A stretch of 64,000 nucleotides of DNA from Maniola hyperantus (GCF_902806685.2 NC_048549.1:14153594-14217593), one strand, 5' to 3'. Positions 11,542-24,451 are shown, counted from the stretch's first letter. The notes: generated by a model from the sequence alone, not told the origin. Translations and numbers: made by a program.

Positions 11542-11660
11542 AAGCAGAGAGCGCGAGCGAAGAGATGTGTCAGTCGACCAATCAGATGGTGTGAAAACGT
11601 TATCGCGACTTTCCACCATCTAATTGGTCGACTGACACATCTCTACGCTCCGCTTAGGTG
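11542..11660. repeat. Long hairpin, inverted repeat with arms of about 45 bp
   Basis: Arm gatgtgtcagtcgaccaatc (in 11563-11583) is matched by gattggtcgactgacacatc-like sequence at 11619-11643 with few mismatches, and the pairing extends outward to aagcagagagcg/cgctccgctta. The loop is only about 20 bp. MITE-like, just downstream of tektin. Confidence 0.7.
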
Positions 11661-11707
11661 AAAACCAAGCCTTATTTGGCCCCCCAACCGTTTTGGTTGC
11701 AAATATT

Positions 11708-12148
11708 AAAAAAAACCGGCCAAGTGCGAGTCAGGCTCGCGCAATGAGGTTTCCGTACTACAATCGTATTTTTTTCGACATTTTGCACGATAATTCAAAA
11801 ACTATGATGCATAAAAATTAATAAAAATCTGTTTTAGAATGTACAGGTGAATACCTTTCATATGATACCCCACTTGATATAGTCACTCACTTCGAAAGTT
11901 GAAAATACTAATTATTAGTTCATGACCACAATTTAATTTTTTTTGTGTGATCTAACCCTAAATTCACGGTTTTCAGATTTTTCCCCAAATGTCAGATATA
12001 AGGTCTACCTACCTGCCAAATTTCATGATTCTAGGTCAACGGGAAGTACCCTGTAGGTTTCTTGACTGACAGACAGACAGACAGACAGACAACAAAGTGA
12101 TCCTATAAGGGTTCCGTTTTTCCTTTTGAGGTACGGAACCCTAAAAAA
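11708..12148 (+). repeat. Dispersed repeat family A, full-length forward copy
   Basis: The most complete copy in the window, about 440 bp, from aaaaccggccaagtgcgagt to gaggtacggaaccctaaaaa. It includes the gactgacagacagacagaca run and is useful as a reference for the other copies. No coding capacity. Confidence 0.8.
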
Positions 12149-12844
12149 TATTACTATCTTTCACATTTCACTGATTCTGGTCAATTGCGGAAAAACTGTA
12201 TCCATTATTACAATCGAAATAATTGTTGTGATTGGCTGAATTTATAGTATTCTTGTTACAACAGTGCATTGTAGCCAATAGTGAGCGAGCGTAAACCAAT
12301 CAGAAGTGATTGTAGCTGTCATTTTACTGCAATCGACCACTTCTATTCGAAGTGAGATAGATAGTCGCGCGTTGGTTGCAATGAAGTTAATGAGATTTTT
12401 AGCAATTGACAGATGGGGACCACCGCCTGCCGTCTCGAGACTTTGATGAAAGAGCTCAAAAATAAAACGATTGTATTAACAAAAATGATCTATTAAAAAA
12501 TTAACAACTTTACAAGTTTCATACATTCGTACGGTCATTATATTACAATAGCTATTAATTAGGTATAGCGCAACGCAAGGCTCCTGCTGTAGAGGAGTGG
12601 TGCGGGAGGGTGACAGTTGACCAATCACTGAGCTCTCGCGTCACGTCATCACGCCCCTCCCGCACCGCTCCACTACCGCAGGAACCTACACACTTATATG
12701 TTATGCCTTTAGCTTGCTTTTAACAGAAAATAAATAATTCACTACATTATATTGTGTCACTTCAGTTTACCAGTTTAACAGTACCTATTACAAAATAATT
12801 AACTTTTAATTAGACTATTCACAGTTAACACTACACTTAAGTGT
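12149..12844. other. Spacer between tektin and COX11 (COX11 3' UTR side)
   Basis: It contains the presumed COX11 3' UTR (read on the - strand) and an imperfect palindrome at 12571-12692, whose arms ggctcctgctgtagaggagtg and cactaccgcaggaacc flank a GC-rich core with gtgcgggaggg/cccctcccgcac. No open frame of note. Confidence 0.5.
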
Positions 12845-15628
12845 TCACTTAGCATAAGATGGAACGGGCAGTTTAAGACCTTCTTTGGCTTCAAAGAATG
12901 TGTAAGATAATACTATTTCATCCACATATTCCATCCTTGGATCCTCCATGAAATCTGGGTCTATGTAGAAGAATACTGGCATGTCCACCTGCAATTATTT
13001 AACAAACTTTAAAAGAGGAGCTCTCAGATTCATTGTACAATATAGTAGATTCTATTGTACACATACACAACTAAACTGACAAATGCTATCCTTTTCTGCA
13101 AGGAGCATTATGTAAAGGATAACAATGTAATTTGTTATTTCAGTTTAGTTTTAGAGACTGTGCACAACAGAATTAGCCACATTTATATGACGCCCGCGAC
13201 TTTTTCCGCGTGGATTTAGAATCTCGTGGGAACTCTCCAATTTCCGAAAAAAGTTGGCAAATTTGAACGGAATTTTAAACCTTTTTCTAAAATATAAGAA
13301 TCCTAAGTTACTTCTTATATCACTATCTGCCAGTGAAAGTCCCGTCAAAATTGGCCGTATCAGAAAGTAGCCAGGATAAACAGGCACGCAGACAAAAAAA
13401 TTTATTTTGTTTTTACACAATATAATGTTAGAGGCCTCGTAAACATTCAAGCGTGTTTGTCAAATTTTATGCTTTGTTTGATCAAACACAAGAGCACGGT
13501 GAAAAGCAGTCGCTAAAATGGAGCGTATGTTTGACAAACATAGCCATACACTGTCAACCATGTTTGACGAACACGCCGTCAATCAAATTTTTCTTGTTCA
13601 AAAAGATCAAATAATTTGTCAAACACGTAATTTTTTTTTTAATAAATTTTTTATTTTTAAATTTTAAAACTTAAAGCTAGCCTTATCCAATTACTATGCA
13701 AATCATGCCCGCAAAATTTGACAAACATGCTTGACCGTTTAGGGGGCTTTTTAGTGTGTAACCTGTTCATGTGGGCTGAGCTGCTGCTCCTCGAAGCAGA
13801 AGCACTGTATCTTGTTGAAGTACTGGCCCGCCTCGAACGGGATGACGTTGTACGTGCTGATGCCCACCACGGGCTTGTCGGTGGGGTTGCGCGCCGTGTA
13901 GAACGCGAGCGCCGTCTCCCCCGGCACCACCTGCCAAGTGCCGACATGGAACAGAGGCTCACAGATATTGTACTAATGGATGTACAACTGTTTTTGCAAT
14001 TTGTAAGTATATCTAACTCAAATACAAAAATTTATAATGGCTGCCATGAAAATTTAAAAAAATTAAGTGTTATTCTTGTACGCTACCCTTTGTGTGCGAG
14101 TCCAACCTGCACTTGACCGATTTTTTCATGCTTAGAAAAATGTATACAGATATTTGTACTGATTCTGAGCACAACCAGATTTTAGAGCATTCGCATCCTC
14201 TTCTTACTAATGTAATATGAAAAGGATAGACACAGTTTGACAGTTAAAATTTAATTTTTAGCTGTTAAGTCCCATGACTTTAACGCACAGTCGCAACCCT
14301 ATTGTTTAAATTTGTAGCATGTAAAGTTCATGTTCTGTCCTTTTTTAGCAATATTAAAAAGTAAAAGATGCAGATACTCTAAATTTAGTTTAGAGAAAGA
14401 CGACAGAATCTGCGCCAATATGTATGTTTTATAAGATAGGGACTTTATACTTACTGTGATATCCCCTTGCTGTGGTTTGAAGTTCCACTGCATGGAAGAT
14501 GCCACATCTGCGTTGAACCTTATTTTGATGGGCCTGTCCTTCACCGCTGTCATCTTACTGATTAACTCATTTGCCTCTGACTGACCTATGGTACCTCCGT
14601 AACTGTACGCCTGTTTACAAAATATAGCTTTTGATCGATTTTTTATAACAATATTAATTACAAGCTTATTCGTCAGCGTGGACTATACAAATTTCAAACC
14701 CCTATTTCACCCCCTTAGGGGTTGAATTTTCGAAAATCCTTTCTTAGCATATGCATATGTCATAATAGCTTCTTAATCCTTTCTTAGTGGATGCCTACAT
14801 CATAAATACATGCCAAATTTCAGCCCGATCCATCGAGTAGTTTGAGCTGTGCATTGATAGATCAGTCAGTCAGTCACCTTTTCCTTTTATATATTTAGAT
14901 TAGCCTAACAATAGGGCCGATTCTCTTATACACAATCTCTAAACTAAACTAAATTAACAGGTCTAAATCTAGTGCTATCCTTTTCCGCAAGCAACATTGT
15001 GAAAGTGATAGCAATATATTTAGACATGCTATTTTAGTTTAGTTTAGAGATTGTGTACAACGGAATTAGCCACAATATATCAGACTACATTTTTAATGAA
15101 CTGTGTTATTTGTACTTGATAGTCTAGTGGTTAACACATCGGCCGAGTATTTTCAGAGTTTAGAGCTAGAGGGAAGCTGTTTCTGACCACACATATTATG
15201 AATGAGAAGTAGATAGTTAAGCCAGACAGCTTTGATTATGAATAAACTTAAGTGTCAACGACTTATTTGGTTTAAGTAAGTAACGCCGTTAATTATTTCA
15301 CAATGTAGGCACTATTCTATCTATTAAAACAGTCACATTCGGCAAGAACTATGGAACATGAATTTGATAAGCATTTTGGAGGTTAGATCCTCACCTGACA
15401 AAAGATCCTGTATAAAGGTACTGCTGCATAACTTATCCCAACGGTCATAACACCGAGAGCTATCATATAGTTCATAGTAGACCGGATTTTTTTCTGCTCG
15501 TGTGCTCCACGCATGAAATAAACATTTGGTGCACCATATTTTGGAGCGAGAAAATATGTGGAATTTCTGCTGGCATTTTGCTGGAGTACATTTATAAAAC
15601 TTCTATTCATACACGCCAATCTGTTCAT
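12845..15628 (-). CDS. COX11: COX11, mitochondrial copper chaperone for cytochrome c oxidase (complete)
   Basis: Inner-membrane protein that delivers copper to the CuB site of COX1 during complex IV assembly. Four exons, 15628-15395, 14610-14455, 13930-13763 and 12988-12845, join in frame with GT-AG introns to 233 aa. Residues 1-50 look like a basic mitochondrial presequence. A membrane segment lies at about 52-70, followed by the conserved AAVPLYRIFC (68-77). The copper-binding CFCFEE motif is at 173-178. The C-terminal exon has MPVFFYIDP and LSYTFFEAKEG, standard for the family. The start ATG at 15628 was chosen because the in-frame codons before it contain no other ATG. Introns carry MITE M1 copies (13056-13165, 14929-15058) and a family B copy. 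It lies downstream of lola on the same strand. Confidence 0.95.
13056..13165. mobile_element. Decayed MITE M1 copy in COX11 intron 3
   Basis: Shares gctatccttttctgcaagg-like centre and the tttagttttagagactgtgcac right end with 1-130, but both arms carry many substitutions. A family C copy (13182-13415) follows directly. Confidence 0.6.
14661..14902 (-). repeat. Family B SINE-like copy in COX11 intron 1
   Basis: Reverse copy running from aagcttattcgtcagcgtgg to the ccttttccttttatatattt end. It contains an internal duplication of tcctttcttagnggatgcnt, so it is slightly longer than other copies. Confidence 0.7.
14929..15058. mobile_element. MITE family M1, intact copy in COX11 intron 1
   Basis: 130 bp with the same perfect terminal arms as 1-130 and only a few internal differences. 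It sits immediately beside the family B copy at 14661-14902. Confidence 0.8.
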
Positions 15629-16510
15629 TTTACCTGAATCCACAAAATATTATAAAAGCTACACTTTGTTATATCAAAACATTTCTATTTTCGGCTCGAA
15701 CAAATATTTTCGATTGATTTAATTTTTCGACAGATTCGTTCAACATTTGACAATCAACAATGACAAATGACGTAGTGATGGGACTGATAAGATTGACATT
15801 CTGTAAACGTTTAAAAATAGATACCTATCTTGTGCGAAGGTTCTTTAAAAACAAACTAGGTAAGTATTTGTTTTAATACAAATTAGTTTTCTAAAAATTG
15901 GTTTAATAAATTATCTATTAATAGCAGATAATTTACTGACTGTTACCAGAAATAATTTATTACAAGTAAATAAATTACCTCTGCTGTTACTGTGTGGTGG
16001 GAAGTGGGTGGAGAAGATAAAGAACCATAATTTGTGATGGTAGTTACCTAGCTAAAACTAATTAGTTGAACTAAAAAGACTATTGTTGTAGCAGTTGTGA
16101 TAGGTAAAATAGGGGCAGATAGATCGTAATTCTACTAAAAATATCAGCATGTAGGTATATACTGATTTCAGAACGAATTTCTAGTGACTTTGTTTCGTGT
16201 AGCAAACGTCAGATTTAGATAGGGCGCCATTATTTAAGATTTAAAGAAACTTGTTTTTGTAGTTTGTACTTATAAGCGCAAGTAAAAACTAGAAACTAAT
16301 TAATTAATATAAAACATTGTTATAATGAAGTCCAAATAAATGGATAGTTATTAGTGGTTACTAAAGCTTCCAGATACCCAATAAAGCACGTAAGTAGGTA
16401 CTTACTGTTGTGAAAATTATCATAAAAATAAAATTACACAACTTTTACCGTTATTTTAATTGGATTTAAATTTAGTATCACAATCTTTGTTAATAACTCT
16501 GAGCCATGTA
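15629..16510. other. Spacer between COX11 5' end and the last lola terminal exon
   Basis: It contains the COX11 promoter region near 15629-15780 and the 3' UTR of the lola exon ending at 16511. AT-rich, with no repeat family recognised and no open frame worth calling. Confidence 0.45.
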
Positions 16511-16797
16511 TCATCCTTTGTATTCCACCGTCATGATTTTGTGTTTCGTCTTGATATGTGCGTCCGTGTGCGTTTTTTGATAGGCTTTGTATGAACAGTC
16601 CAAGAACGGGCAGCGAAACATCGGCTCCTTCCCGCATTCGTATGTAACGTGTCTTCTGTACGTGCTTTTATGCCGATACTTTCTCTTGCACTTTTCACAT
16701 TCGTAACTCGATTCGAAATGTGACCAATAGTTTTTAGTTTTCATAGGCACGATGGGCAACATATTTTGCATCATCGTCTTAAAGATATCCAGTTCAC
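16511..16797 (-). CDS. lola: lola alternative terminal exon f (paired zinc fingers)
   Basis: Follows a gattgtttcag acceptor and enters with two bases that complete the phase-1 codon left by the common exon ending at 32391, giving Gly and then 94 residues to the stop; full isoform about 343 aa. Finger 1 is C2HC (CEKC...H-X4-C in RRHVTYEC). Finger 2 opens with CPFLDC, four residues between the cysteines instead of the two seen in its siblings, and ends HIKTKH. It is the most promoter-distal lola end in the window and lies next to COX11. Which Drosophila isoform it matches I cannot say. Confidence 0.88.
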
Positions 16798-17770
16798 CTG
16801 AAACAATCAAATTATATCCCAATACTTTATTTGGAACTGCAACTCATCATTCTCTTATCGCTATCCTATTATTAACAACTTAAATTATTAAGTATTTCTT
16901 GTACATGTATATTGATCTAGGGTTCTAAAATTGATAGACATAATTTAATTAATTAAGAACATTTATTCTCATGCATAATTCAATTAAAACAAATCAAACA
17001 CACTTCACTGCAAAATAATTTAAAAAATACATCAATTATAGGCTTAAATTTGTGCTGCTCTCTTTTTAGAATTTACTTAATAACATAATTGATTGCTCAT
17101 TAGGTAGATATATTACACAAATTTCTTTAAAATAAAACATGGCATACATACAAGTTGATGATAATAAATTATACCTAAGTATTTATATTTCCCAATCAGT
17201 AAAAAAATACATACTGTTATTAATACATTTACTTAAAAAATTCAGACAATTCAACTTATTAAAAAAGCAATGTAATAATCTGAACATGTTAAATACTATA
17301 ACAACTGAAATCTTTATGAAAGTAGGTACCTATTTTGTATCTTATCACCACCAAAATCTTTTAATCTCAGACTTTAAAAAGGTGTATGAAATATAGAAGG
17401 AACCCTAAAATGGCAATCTAAAACTTCCAAAAAGATCAGTTCAGTAAAATTACTAAGTAAATTAGAGATAAAAAAAACGTTATTATTGAAACCTCAATGG
17501 CTGAATAGTACAGACTGAAGTCGAAAAGCTTGTAGGTTGTAACCCCAGCTCTGCACTATGGTAGTTCCTACTTCTAACATAAGGCTTAGGGAAGAATGGC
17601 GAATTTAGAAATATTTTACATACAAAAAATGGGTAGTTACAACCCACATTTTCATTAAAAAATTATCTCTTCACACTTCTGCCAATATTGACTGAATAGG
17701 TAAAGCAGAATCCAATTATTTATTTAATATTAAATAGTCCTCGCGACTTCGCCCGCGAAGATTTAGGTTT

Positions 17771-18170
17771 TTAGGGTTCCGTACCTCAAAATAAACCCTT
17801 TATAGGATCACTTTGTTGTCCATCTGTCCGTTGGGTTTGTTGAGAAAAATTGTAGGGTACTTCCCATTGACCTAGAATCATGAAATTTGGTAGGTAGTTA
17901 GGTAGGTCTTATAGCACAAGTAAAGGAATAAATTCGAAAACCGTGAGTTTGTGGTTACATCACATAAACAAAAATTAAAATGTTTTCATGAGCAAATAAT
18001 TAGTATTTATAAGTAGTATATAATAGGACTTTTCAAGTACATTCTAAAACAGATTTTTATTTATTTTTACACATAATAGTTTTTGATTTATCGTGCAAAA
18101 TGTCGAAAAAATGCGACTGTAGTACGGAACCCTCGGTGCGCGAGTCTGACTCGCACTTGGCCGGTTTTTT
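17771..18170 (-). repeat. Family A, reverse copy
   Basis: Near full length, from agggttccgtacctcaaa to cgcacttggccggttttt. It joins directly to family C sequence at 18170. Confidence 0.75.
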
Positions 18171-18313
18171 TGAAATTTCGTGGAACTCTGATTTCCCAGA
18201 ATATGAAATAGCGTGTAGCCTATGTCCATCTCCGGGATAAAAGGTATCTCTGTACCAAATTTCATCAAATCTGGCCGTGATAAGGTAACAGACAGATATA
18301 CACTTTCGCATTT

Positions 18314-18726
18314 TTAGGGTTCCGTACCTCAAAAGGAAAAACGGAATCCTTATAGGATTACTTTGTGGTCGGTCAGTCTGTCAAGAAACCTACAGGGTAC
18401 TTCCCGTTGACCTAGAATCATGAAATTTTGCAGGTAGGTAAATCTTATAGCTGACATTTGGGGAAAAATCTGAAAAGCGTGAATTTGTGGTTACATCACA
18501 CAAAAAAAAATTAAACTGTGGTCATGAACTAATAATTAGTATTTTCAATTTTCTAAGTAAGATAACTATATCAAGTGGGGTATCATATGAAAGGTCTTCA
18601 CCTGTGCATTCTAAAACAGAGTTTTATGTATCATAGTTTTTGAATTATCCTGCAAAATGTCGAAAAAATACGACTGTAGTACGGAACCCTCATTGCGCGA
18701 GCCTGACTCGCACTTGGCCGGTTTTT
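18314..18726 (-). repeat. Family A, reverse copy
   Basis: Second near-complete reverse copy, 150 bp after the previous one. It ends cgcacttggccggttttt. Confidence 0.75.
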
Positions 18727-19629
18727 ATAATACTAGTGTATACTCAACACTTTGGAAAAATAAATCATTTTTTGCAAACGAAAAGCTCAAAATAGGTATA
18801 TACAAGCTTGAGAGCTTTTGGCACGTAGTTGTTTACCTTGTGTACTAGAAGAGCACTAAGAACAAATTGCAAGTGCAATATAAGTGCATAATACTCTAAG
18901 CATTTAAATTAAATTTTGAAATAGGAGTAAGATTAACTTCACGCTCGAAGGAAGAGAAAGGACACTCGCTATAAAGTTTTCACACAACATCTTTGGGACG
19001 AATATTTTAACAAAGTTACGTGAATACAAAATATTTTTACAAAACTTAACTAACATGTGTTTCAATAACTTACTTCACTTAACAAGTAATGTATAAATAT
19101 TAAGGCACTTATGAAGGCTAGAACCGACTGGAAGATTCTTTGGTTTAAATATAAATATTGCGCGTTTCCGTTTGAACTTTAAAGGTAACTTAATTAACAG
19201 TAACAAATGCAAAATATAATCATACATTGTAACAAAAATACTGAAACTTGAATACAATATTCGTTTTGTTATAATTTATATTGATAAATTATCTTTGGCA
19301 ACAAGGAACACACATTTAATAAAAATTAATAACAAGAACAAGAAAATGTAACAATACTAAATAGCAAAATTATTTCAAAACATGTCTTACGTATATCTAT
19401 ATTAATCTTAATTATTAAATTGTGTATTAATAAAAGTCAACATTGCCACCAAAAAATTTAAATGACAATTTTTTATGTGTCGGTGGTAACCAAATATATT
19501 ATTCTACGACAATGGCACAAATTCTGCTGTACATCAAATTTTAACTAAAATCATTTTTTACGGGGGGCCAATAATAGCACAACCTTATATCCCCCAGTTT
19601 TTTACACATCTATACAATATAATGGGAAA

Positions 19630-19803
19630 TAAAAACTGACTAATCTATCAACGCACAGCTCAAACTACTGAACTTTGGCATGCAGATAGCTATTATGATG
19701 TAGACATCCGCTAAGGATTTTTGAAAATTCAACCCCTAAGCGGGTAAAATAGGATTTGAAATTTGTGTAGTCCACGCGGACGAAGTCGCAGGAATAAGCT
19801 AGT
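19630..19803 (+). repeat. Family B SINE-like copy, truncated
   Basis: Forward copy lacking part of the gact-repeat head and several internal bases. The tail gtagtccacgcggacgaagt and ataagctagt end are intact. Confidence 0.65.
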
Positions 19804-20209
19804 TTTATTATATTTAACTAAAAAGGATCTCAATTAAATTTGAAGGTCTGGACCTTCTAATTTAATAGGCTTTTGTCCAATTAATCTTAGTTAAAGTTTG
19901 TGTACAAAATTAAACACCAATAAATTATTATTATTATGCATATTGCTGCCATTTAACTAGGTATCTCATTGGTAACTATATTACAATAACATTATTAGTC
20001 TCCACAAGGACGTCGTAAAATGCAATTTTTACTTAATATTTTTCAAAAATTAGCCGTTAGGAATACTAAAATGGTAGGTTATTAATCGTCATTCGAAAAT
20101 ATCGGTTTGGGTATGACAAATAACCAATATCAAAATATTAGGCTAATAGAAGATTTTCCATTAACAATAACATTTCTTTCAAATACAGGGAAAAATTGTG
20201 AACACAACT

Positions 20210-20304
20210 TCACTGGGCTTCGAAGTCCAAAACGTCCAGCTTCATAATTCCTGGTGAGTTCTTTACATCTTCTTTAAATATTAGTCTGGCTTTCTTTGGC
20301 TGTA
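20210..20304 (-). CDS. lola: Candidate lola terminal exon without zinc fingers
   Basis: Acceptor ttctgttacag precedes 20304. Its first two bases complete the phase-1 codon of the common region to Val. A lysine-rich 30-residue tail follows (begins QPKKARLIF, ends VLDFEAQ) and then TGA at 20210-20212. The isoform would be about 279 aa: BTB plus linker and no DNA-binding fingers. The support is splice phase, acceptor quality and a sensible amino-acid composition. There is no homology evidence from the sequence alone. Confidence 0.5.
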
Positions 20305-20941
20305 CTGTAACAGAAAAAATCGAACTGCTATTAGCTGTTATGTTTCAAAATGCTTTTTAAATTGTTAAGTAATAGATATTTTAATTAAAACAATGCATAG
20401 TTTGCAAAAACCCATCCAAAACTAAAAGTACCATTTAAACTCCCATATTTACAAAACTAAAGAATCATAGTGGTTGCAGCTTATTCAGAAGACATTATTT
20501 GATAGTTACAGCATTAATTTTTTTTTAATTCAACCAATAGGATTTTTTTATTTAAATCTTACAAAGGCAAGCAAGCTTTCACGATAAAGAGATCAACGTT
20601 CATATTTTACTATCACAACATAATAATTATTATTACGTTAGGGGACACAATAAACTTTGCTTAGCTTTGTAATCAAATTGAAAAAAAAAAATGTGCTGTG
20701 TGGTGTGTGATTTGTACTACTAATGTAAAATGATTGTGTGATCCTGCTAGTTTTTTCGTAGATACAAAAGTACAACAGGCGACTTGTAGGGCCTGTAGCG
20801 ACGCTGAAAAGTCTTGGTATATGCGAACGGTTAGTATAGTTAGTAATCCCCAACATAAGCGCTTTTATATACACGCCCCGTTTTAGTCGTTTAGTTAATA
20901 GTAGGAACGGTTACTGACATTGCGCAGCTCGCGGGCGGCGG

Positions 20942-21213
20942 TCATTCCGATACAAAGTCCACCTTCTCCGGCAAGTCTTTGTGCAGGTGGCGCTCGTGCA
21001 GAAGCAAGTTGTGCTTCTGGTAGGCGCGGTACACGCAGTAGGGGCACTTGAAACTCGGCTGTTTCCTACACTCGTACTTTATGTGCCGCTGCAGAGAGCC
21101 CTTGTGCTTGTACTTGTTCCCACAATCCACGCACTCATACAGCGTCCACCCCTTGCCGCCGCTCAGCCCGGGAGTCCCGTAACCCAATATAAAAGGTGTG
21201 TACAACTGTGCAA
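20942..21213 (-). CDS. lola: lola alternative terminal exon e (paired zinc fingers)
   Basis: Acceptor gtttaatttcag, entry phase matching the common exons (Val, then 89 residues); isoform about 338 aa. Finger 1 is C2HC: CVDC ... RHIKYEC. Finger 2 is C2H2: CPYC ... HERHLH. The short linker before the fingers (AQLYTPFILGYGTPG) shows little order. A possible polyadenylation signal (AATAAA on the - strand) lies at about 20549, implying a 3' UTR of roughly 400 bases. Confidence 0.9.
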
Positions 21214-24200
21214 CTGAAATTAAACGCAAACAAAAATGAATACGTGCAAATGATATCAAATAAGCTACCACCGTAATAAAATCACGTAAGCCAGGCCACC
21301 TCGAGGAGGAAAATGTACTGCCGTGAAAAGCGTAGGATAATGCACCATGTCTCCCATTAATTTGTATTTTTGTTTCTTTTTATAACAAGTTATACTAAAC
21401 TACCTTCATAATACCCTTTTAAAAAAACATGCGACCATTTTGAAGACTAAATAATAGAGATTAGAATTTTAAGGCCCAACTAGATTGGGAACAATCGATA
21501 TGCTCCAATTTAGTTGGAAAAGAAAAACATTGTTTTTTTAGTAAATAGTTAAAACATGCAGTGTTAAAAATCTGTTTCCAGAAAACATTCAACCTTAACT
21601 AATGCATCCTTTTGTTAATCCTTATATTAAAAAATCTTATACAATAAGTAAAAGAACAATGAACAAATTAAAACTACGAATTACAAAGAATAGCAACTTT
21701 ATTTAAAGTACAAAATGGTTATAAAATACAATCAAAATGCTTTTATATCACTGTAACTTCTTATTGTCATATTACATGCTACAGTACGTAAAATACTTTT
21801 AGATAGTAGTTCTTACTATACATCTAGTAACTAGGTGTGCACTGTAGTGTGCAATCACTTGGATAGACTTATATAATGTGTAAAACATTATATATAATTT
21901 TCCATAATATCATTATTGTCATGTTCGTATGCAGTGTGAGATGACCGTGATATTTTAAATTCAGATATTATTATTATTATTGTACACAAATTTCAAAATA
22001 GTTTGAGAATATTCCTATCACAGCTATGTTGTACTCAAATATTTTGTGTTAAAAGGTTCAGCTGGGTTTATATTGTCAATAATCACAACCTACTCTCGCA
22101 ATAACAAGTTACATTGGTACCAATTCTGAAACCAAACTTAACTGGCAGGACTAAAGCACACCAATAAAACCCCCCACAAGAAAGACAGATTTTTAGTCCT
22201 GCCAATTTAGTTTAAAATTTTGTATAAAACAGAATTGGTAAGATCGTTTGATCAAGTTGTCTATTGAGAAAACATTTTTAACCCCTAATGACTAAGATTC
22301 TGAAGGCACTTAACGTTACACTGAAATGACTTGTAATGGTTGTACTTATAGAGCTCTACGTATTGATTGTATGATGGTAACTCCGGCAGATAATATACTA
22401 ATCGGTTATCGCGGCAGCAAAATCGTTCCGACGACGTCGCCAACGAAAGCCTCTCAGGCTGAGGTCTATAGAGCGTACTTTGATGCCCCAGACCACCTAT
22501 AGACGCTTAATAGCCGGACACCCCTGCTCGCCAAGCTTAGGCAGTTGCTTAGCATGCGGGCCCACGCCCGTTCGGTACCCTCATTCCGCACATTGTCTCG
22601 ATTAAGTGACTTTTGAGTCCACCAATCACAACAAAGCATTCTCCCCTGTCCCCCGCCAACATTTTACGATTTTGTTTTCATGCAAAACCTATGTGCGCAC
22701 TCTTGAAGTTAGAACTCTATAGATCTCAGCGTCAGACGAAAAGCTCGGGCTAAAATACAAAGCGCCGGGAACAATTTTGCTCACCGCGATATCACACTTA
22801 TAATGTCTAAATGGTAATGTATAAAAAGTACTTACAAACTACGTGGAAGATTTTGATCTCGTCCAAAAAATTGTCATGAATTTCGGCTCACGGTTCGTGA
22901 ACCCGGTAATCCTCTCAATGGCAGTGTCTATACAAACTGTAAATTACAATTTAACAAACGACTCTAAATAAGGCACTCCTTTCCACTGGTCTGACCTACT
23001 CTAAAACAATTGGCCCCAAATATAACATCAAAAAGTGTCAACCATTGAGTTGTCAACACATAATTCGATCCCAGGAACTTAAAATTAATACCACTTAAAT
23101 ACGATATCGGACCTCCTTCGAATATAGGATAGACGTTTAAGTTCTAGATTAATGTAAAATAAATGCATTATACGTAAACAAGAGATCTAAAAATAATTGA
23201 AAAATAAAAAATTAACTTACATTGAGTATTACAAAAATAATGGAACATACATTATGGCAAAGACCTAGAACTTGCATACTAAGCGACAAATAGCTTCATT
23301 TTCAAATAACTATTTAATAGAACAAAAGAACGCGAGTACTCATTCTAACTCTTTTCCATTCTCACTACAACAAGCACCCGCGAGGCGCGGATACACTAAT
23401 CTCGTCTCAATTTATTTTAAACAAACGCAAAATTCATCGATGAGTATAGTCATTCTAATAACCGAACCATCCATAGTAACTGTAACTGGTAACAAGGAAT
23501 TAAGCTTTTCTAAATAACGATCTAGCGAAGCTACACGCCTAAACGTATTCAATATCAGGAATGATAATTTACACGATAAATGCTGTACATAAAAATATAT
23601 AGAAGCGTAACTATACAAATCACTTTCCTTAACATAGTGGATAAATGCAACAGTTGCTTACACCGCTGCGAATAACTGCAACCAGTGTGAATACTAAGTG
23701 AAATTCGTCTTGAGATTATATATTCAACGGTATCTAACTCTCCGCCCGCCGCGGGAGCAGGTAACACGGATTACACCTAACGTGACCGGCGCGCGTCACT
23801 ATCACAAAGAGATTTCATCACATCTATCACAATCGGCAATAAACTCGAGGGATCTGATCAAATAATTGTAAAAATATATCAAAAAAACATTTTCTTTCGC
23901 ACAAAATAGCTACGCGACGGAACCGCGCGGTTCGACTCTAGCGCAACATTGCACGGAAATTCCGTCGCCGATCTTTCGCGGCAAAACTTTATTTTAATTT
24001 ACTATTATTGGGAACACTATAGGGACGATTGGTCGTTCTCATTGTGTATCTGTTTGTTATACGTTTGCGCATCGTTCATTCGATTGCATTGACTTTGTTC
24101 CACGATGACACTTTCAAGTTTCATGAAGGTTTCTGAGATAGTACTATCAACGTAAAAAAATAGGTGTGGAGGAACATTGCAACGCATGTCAGGCGTTAGC

Positions 24201-24451
24201 TAATATGCAAGAAAATATTTGTAGATCCCCCCCCTACTAGATGGACACGAAAACAAGACTCGCTTGGGCCAGGGATCAAGTGGAAGTCCCTACAAGAGAC
24301 ATGTGTTCAGTATTGGTTGATGACAACGAATTGGTAGAGGTATTCTGCTGGAATCAGGCGACGGATTTTCCGAGCAATGTAGCTCTGTCCTAACGGTTTC
24401 AATAATAAAGAGTATTCTGCAATGCAAGCCATATACTATACAGCTGGGACA
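21214..24451. other. lola interval: long 3' UTR of exon d and intron
   Basis: No open frame of interest. AATAAA on the - strand near 21698 would end the exon d transcript after a 2.7 kb 3' UTR. A MITE-like inverted repeat lies at 22115-22232. A GC-richer block at about 22390-22790 stands out from the AT-rich flanks. The region 23300-24000 is plain low-complexity A/T sequence with a short GC-rich patch near 23740. Confidence 0.45.
22115..22232. mobile_element. MITE-like inverted repeat
   Basis: Arms taccaattctgaaaccaaac and the inner ggcaggacta pair with tagtcctgcc and acagaattggta-type sequence at the right end, with a centre of about 40 bp. Non-coding, within the presumed 3' UTR of lola exon d. 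Confidence 0.6.

Larger units (their letters stand above)
16798..20209. other. lola interval between terminal exons f and the 20210 exon
   Basis: 3.4 kb of AT-rich intron or 3' UTR. It contains two reverse family A copies (17771-18170, 18314-18726) with a family C copy between them, and a family B copy at 19630-19803. AATAAA on the - strand at 19804-19809 could end the transcript using the 20210-20304 exon. A SINE-like fragment at about 17495-17570 has a weak A-box/B-box pair. No other finger exon was found on either strand. Confidence 0.5.
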
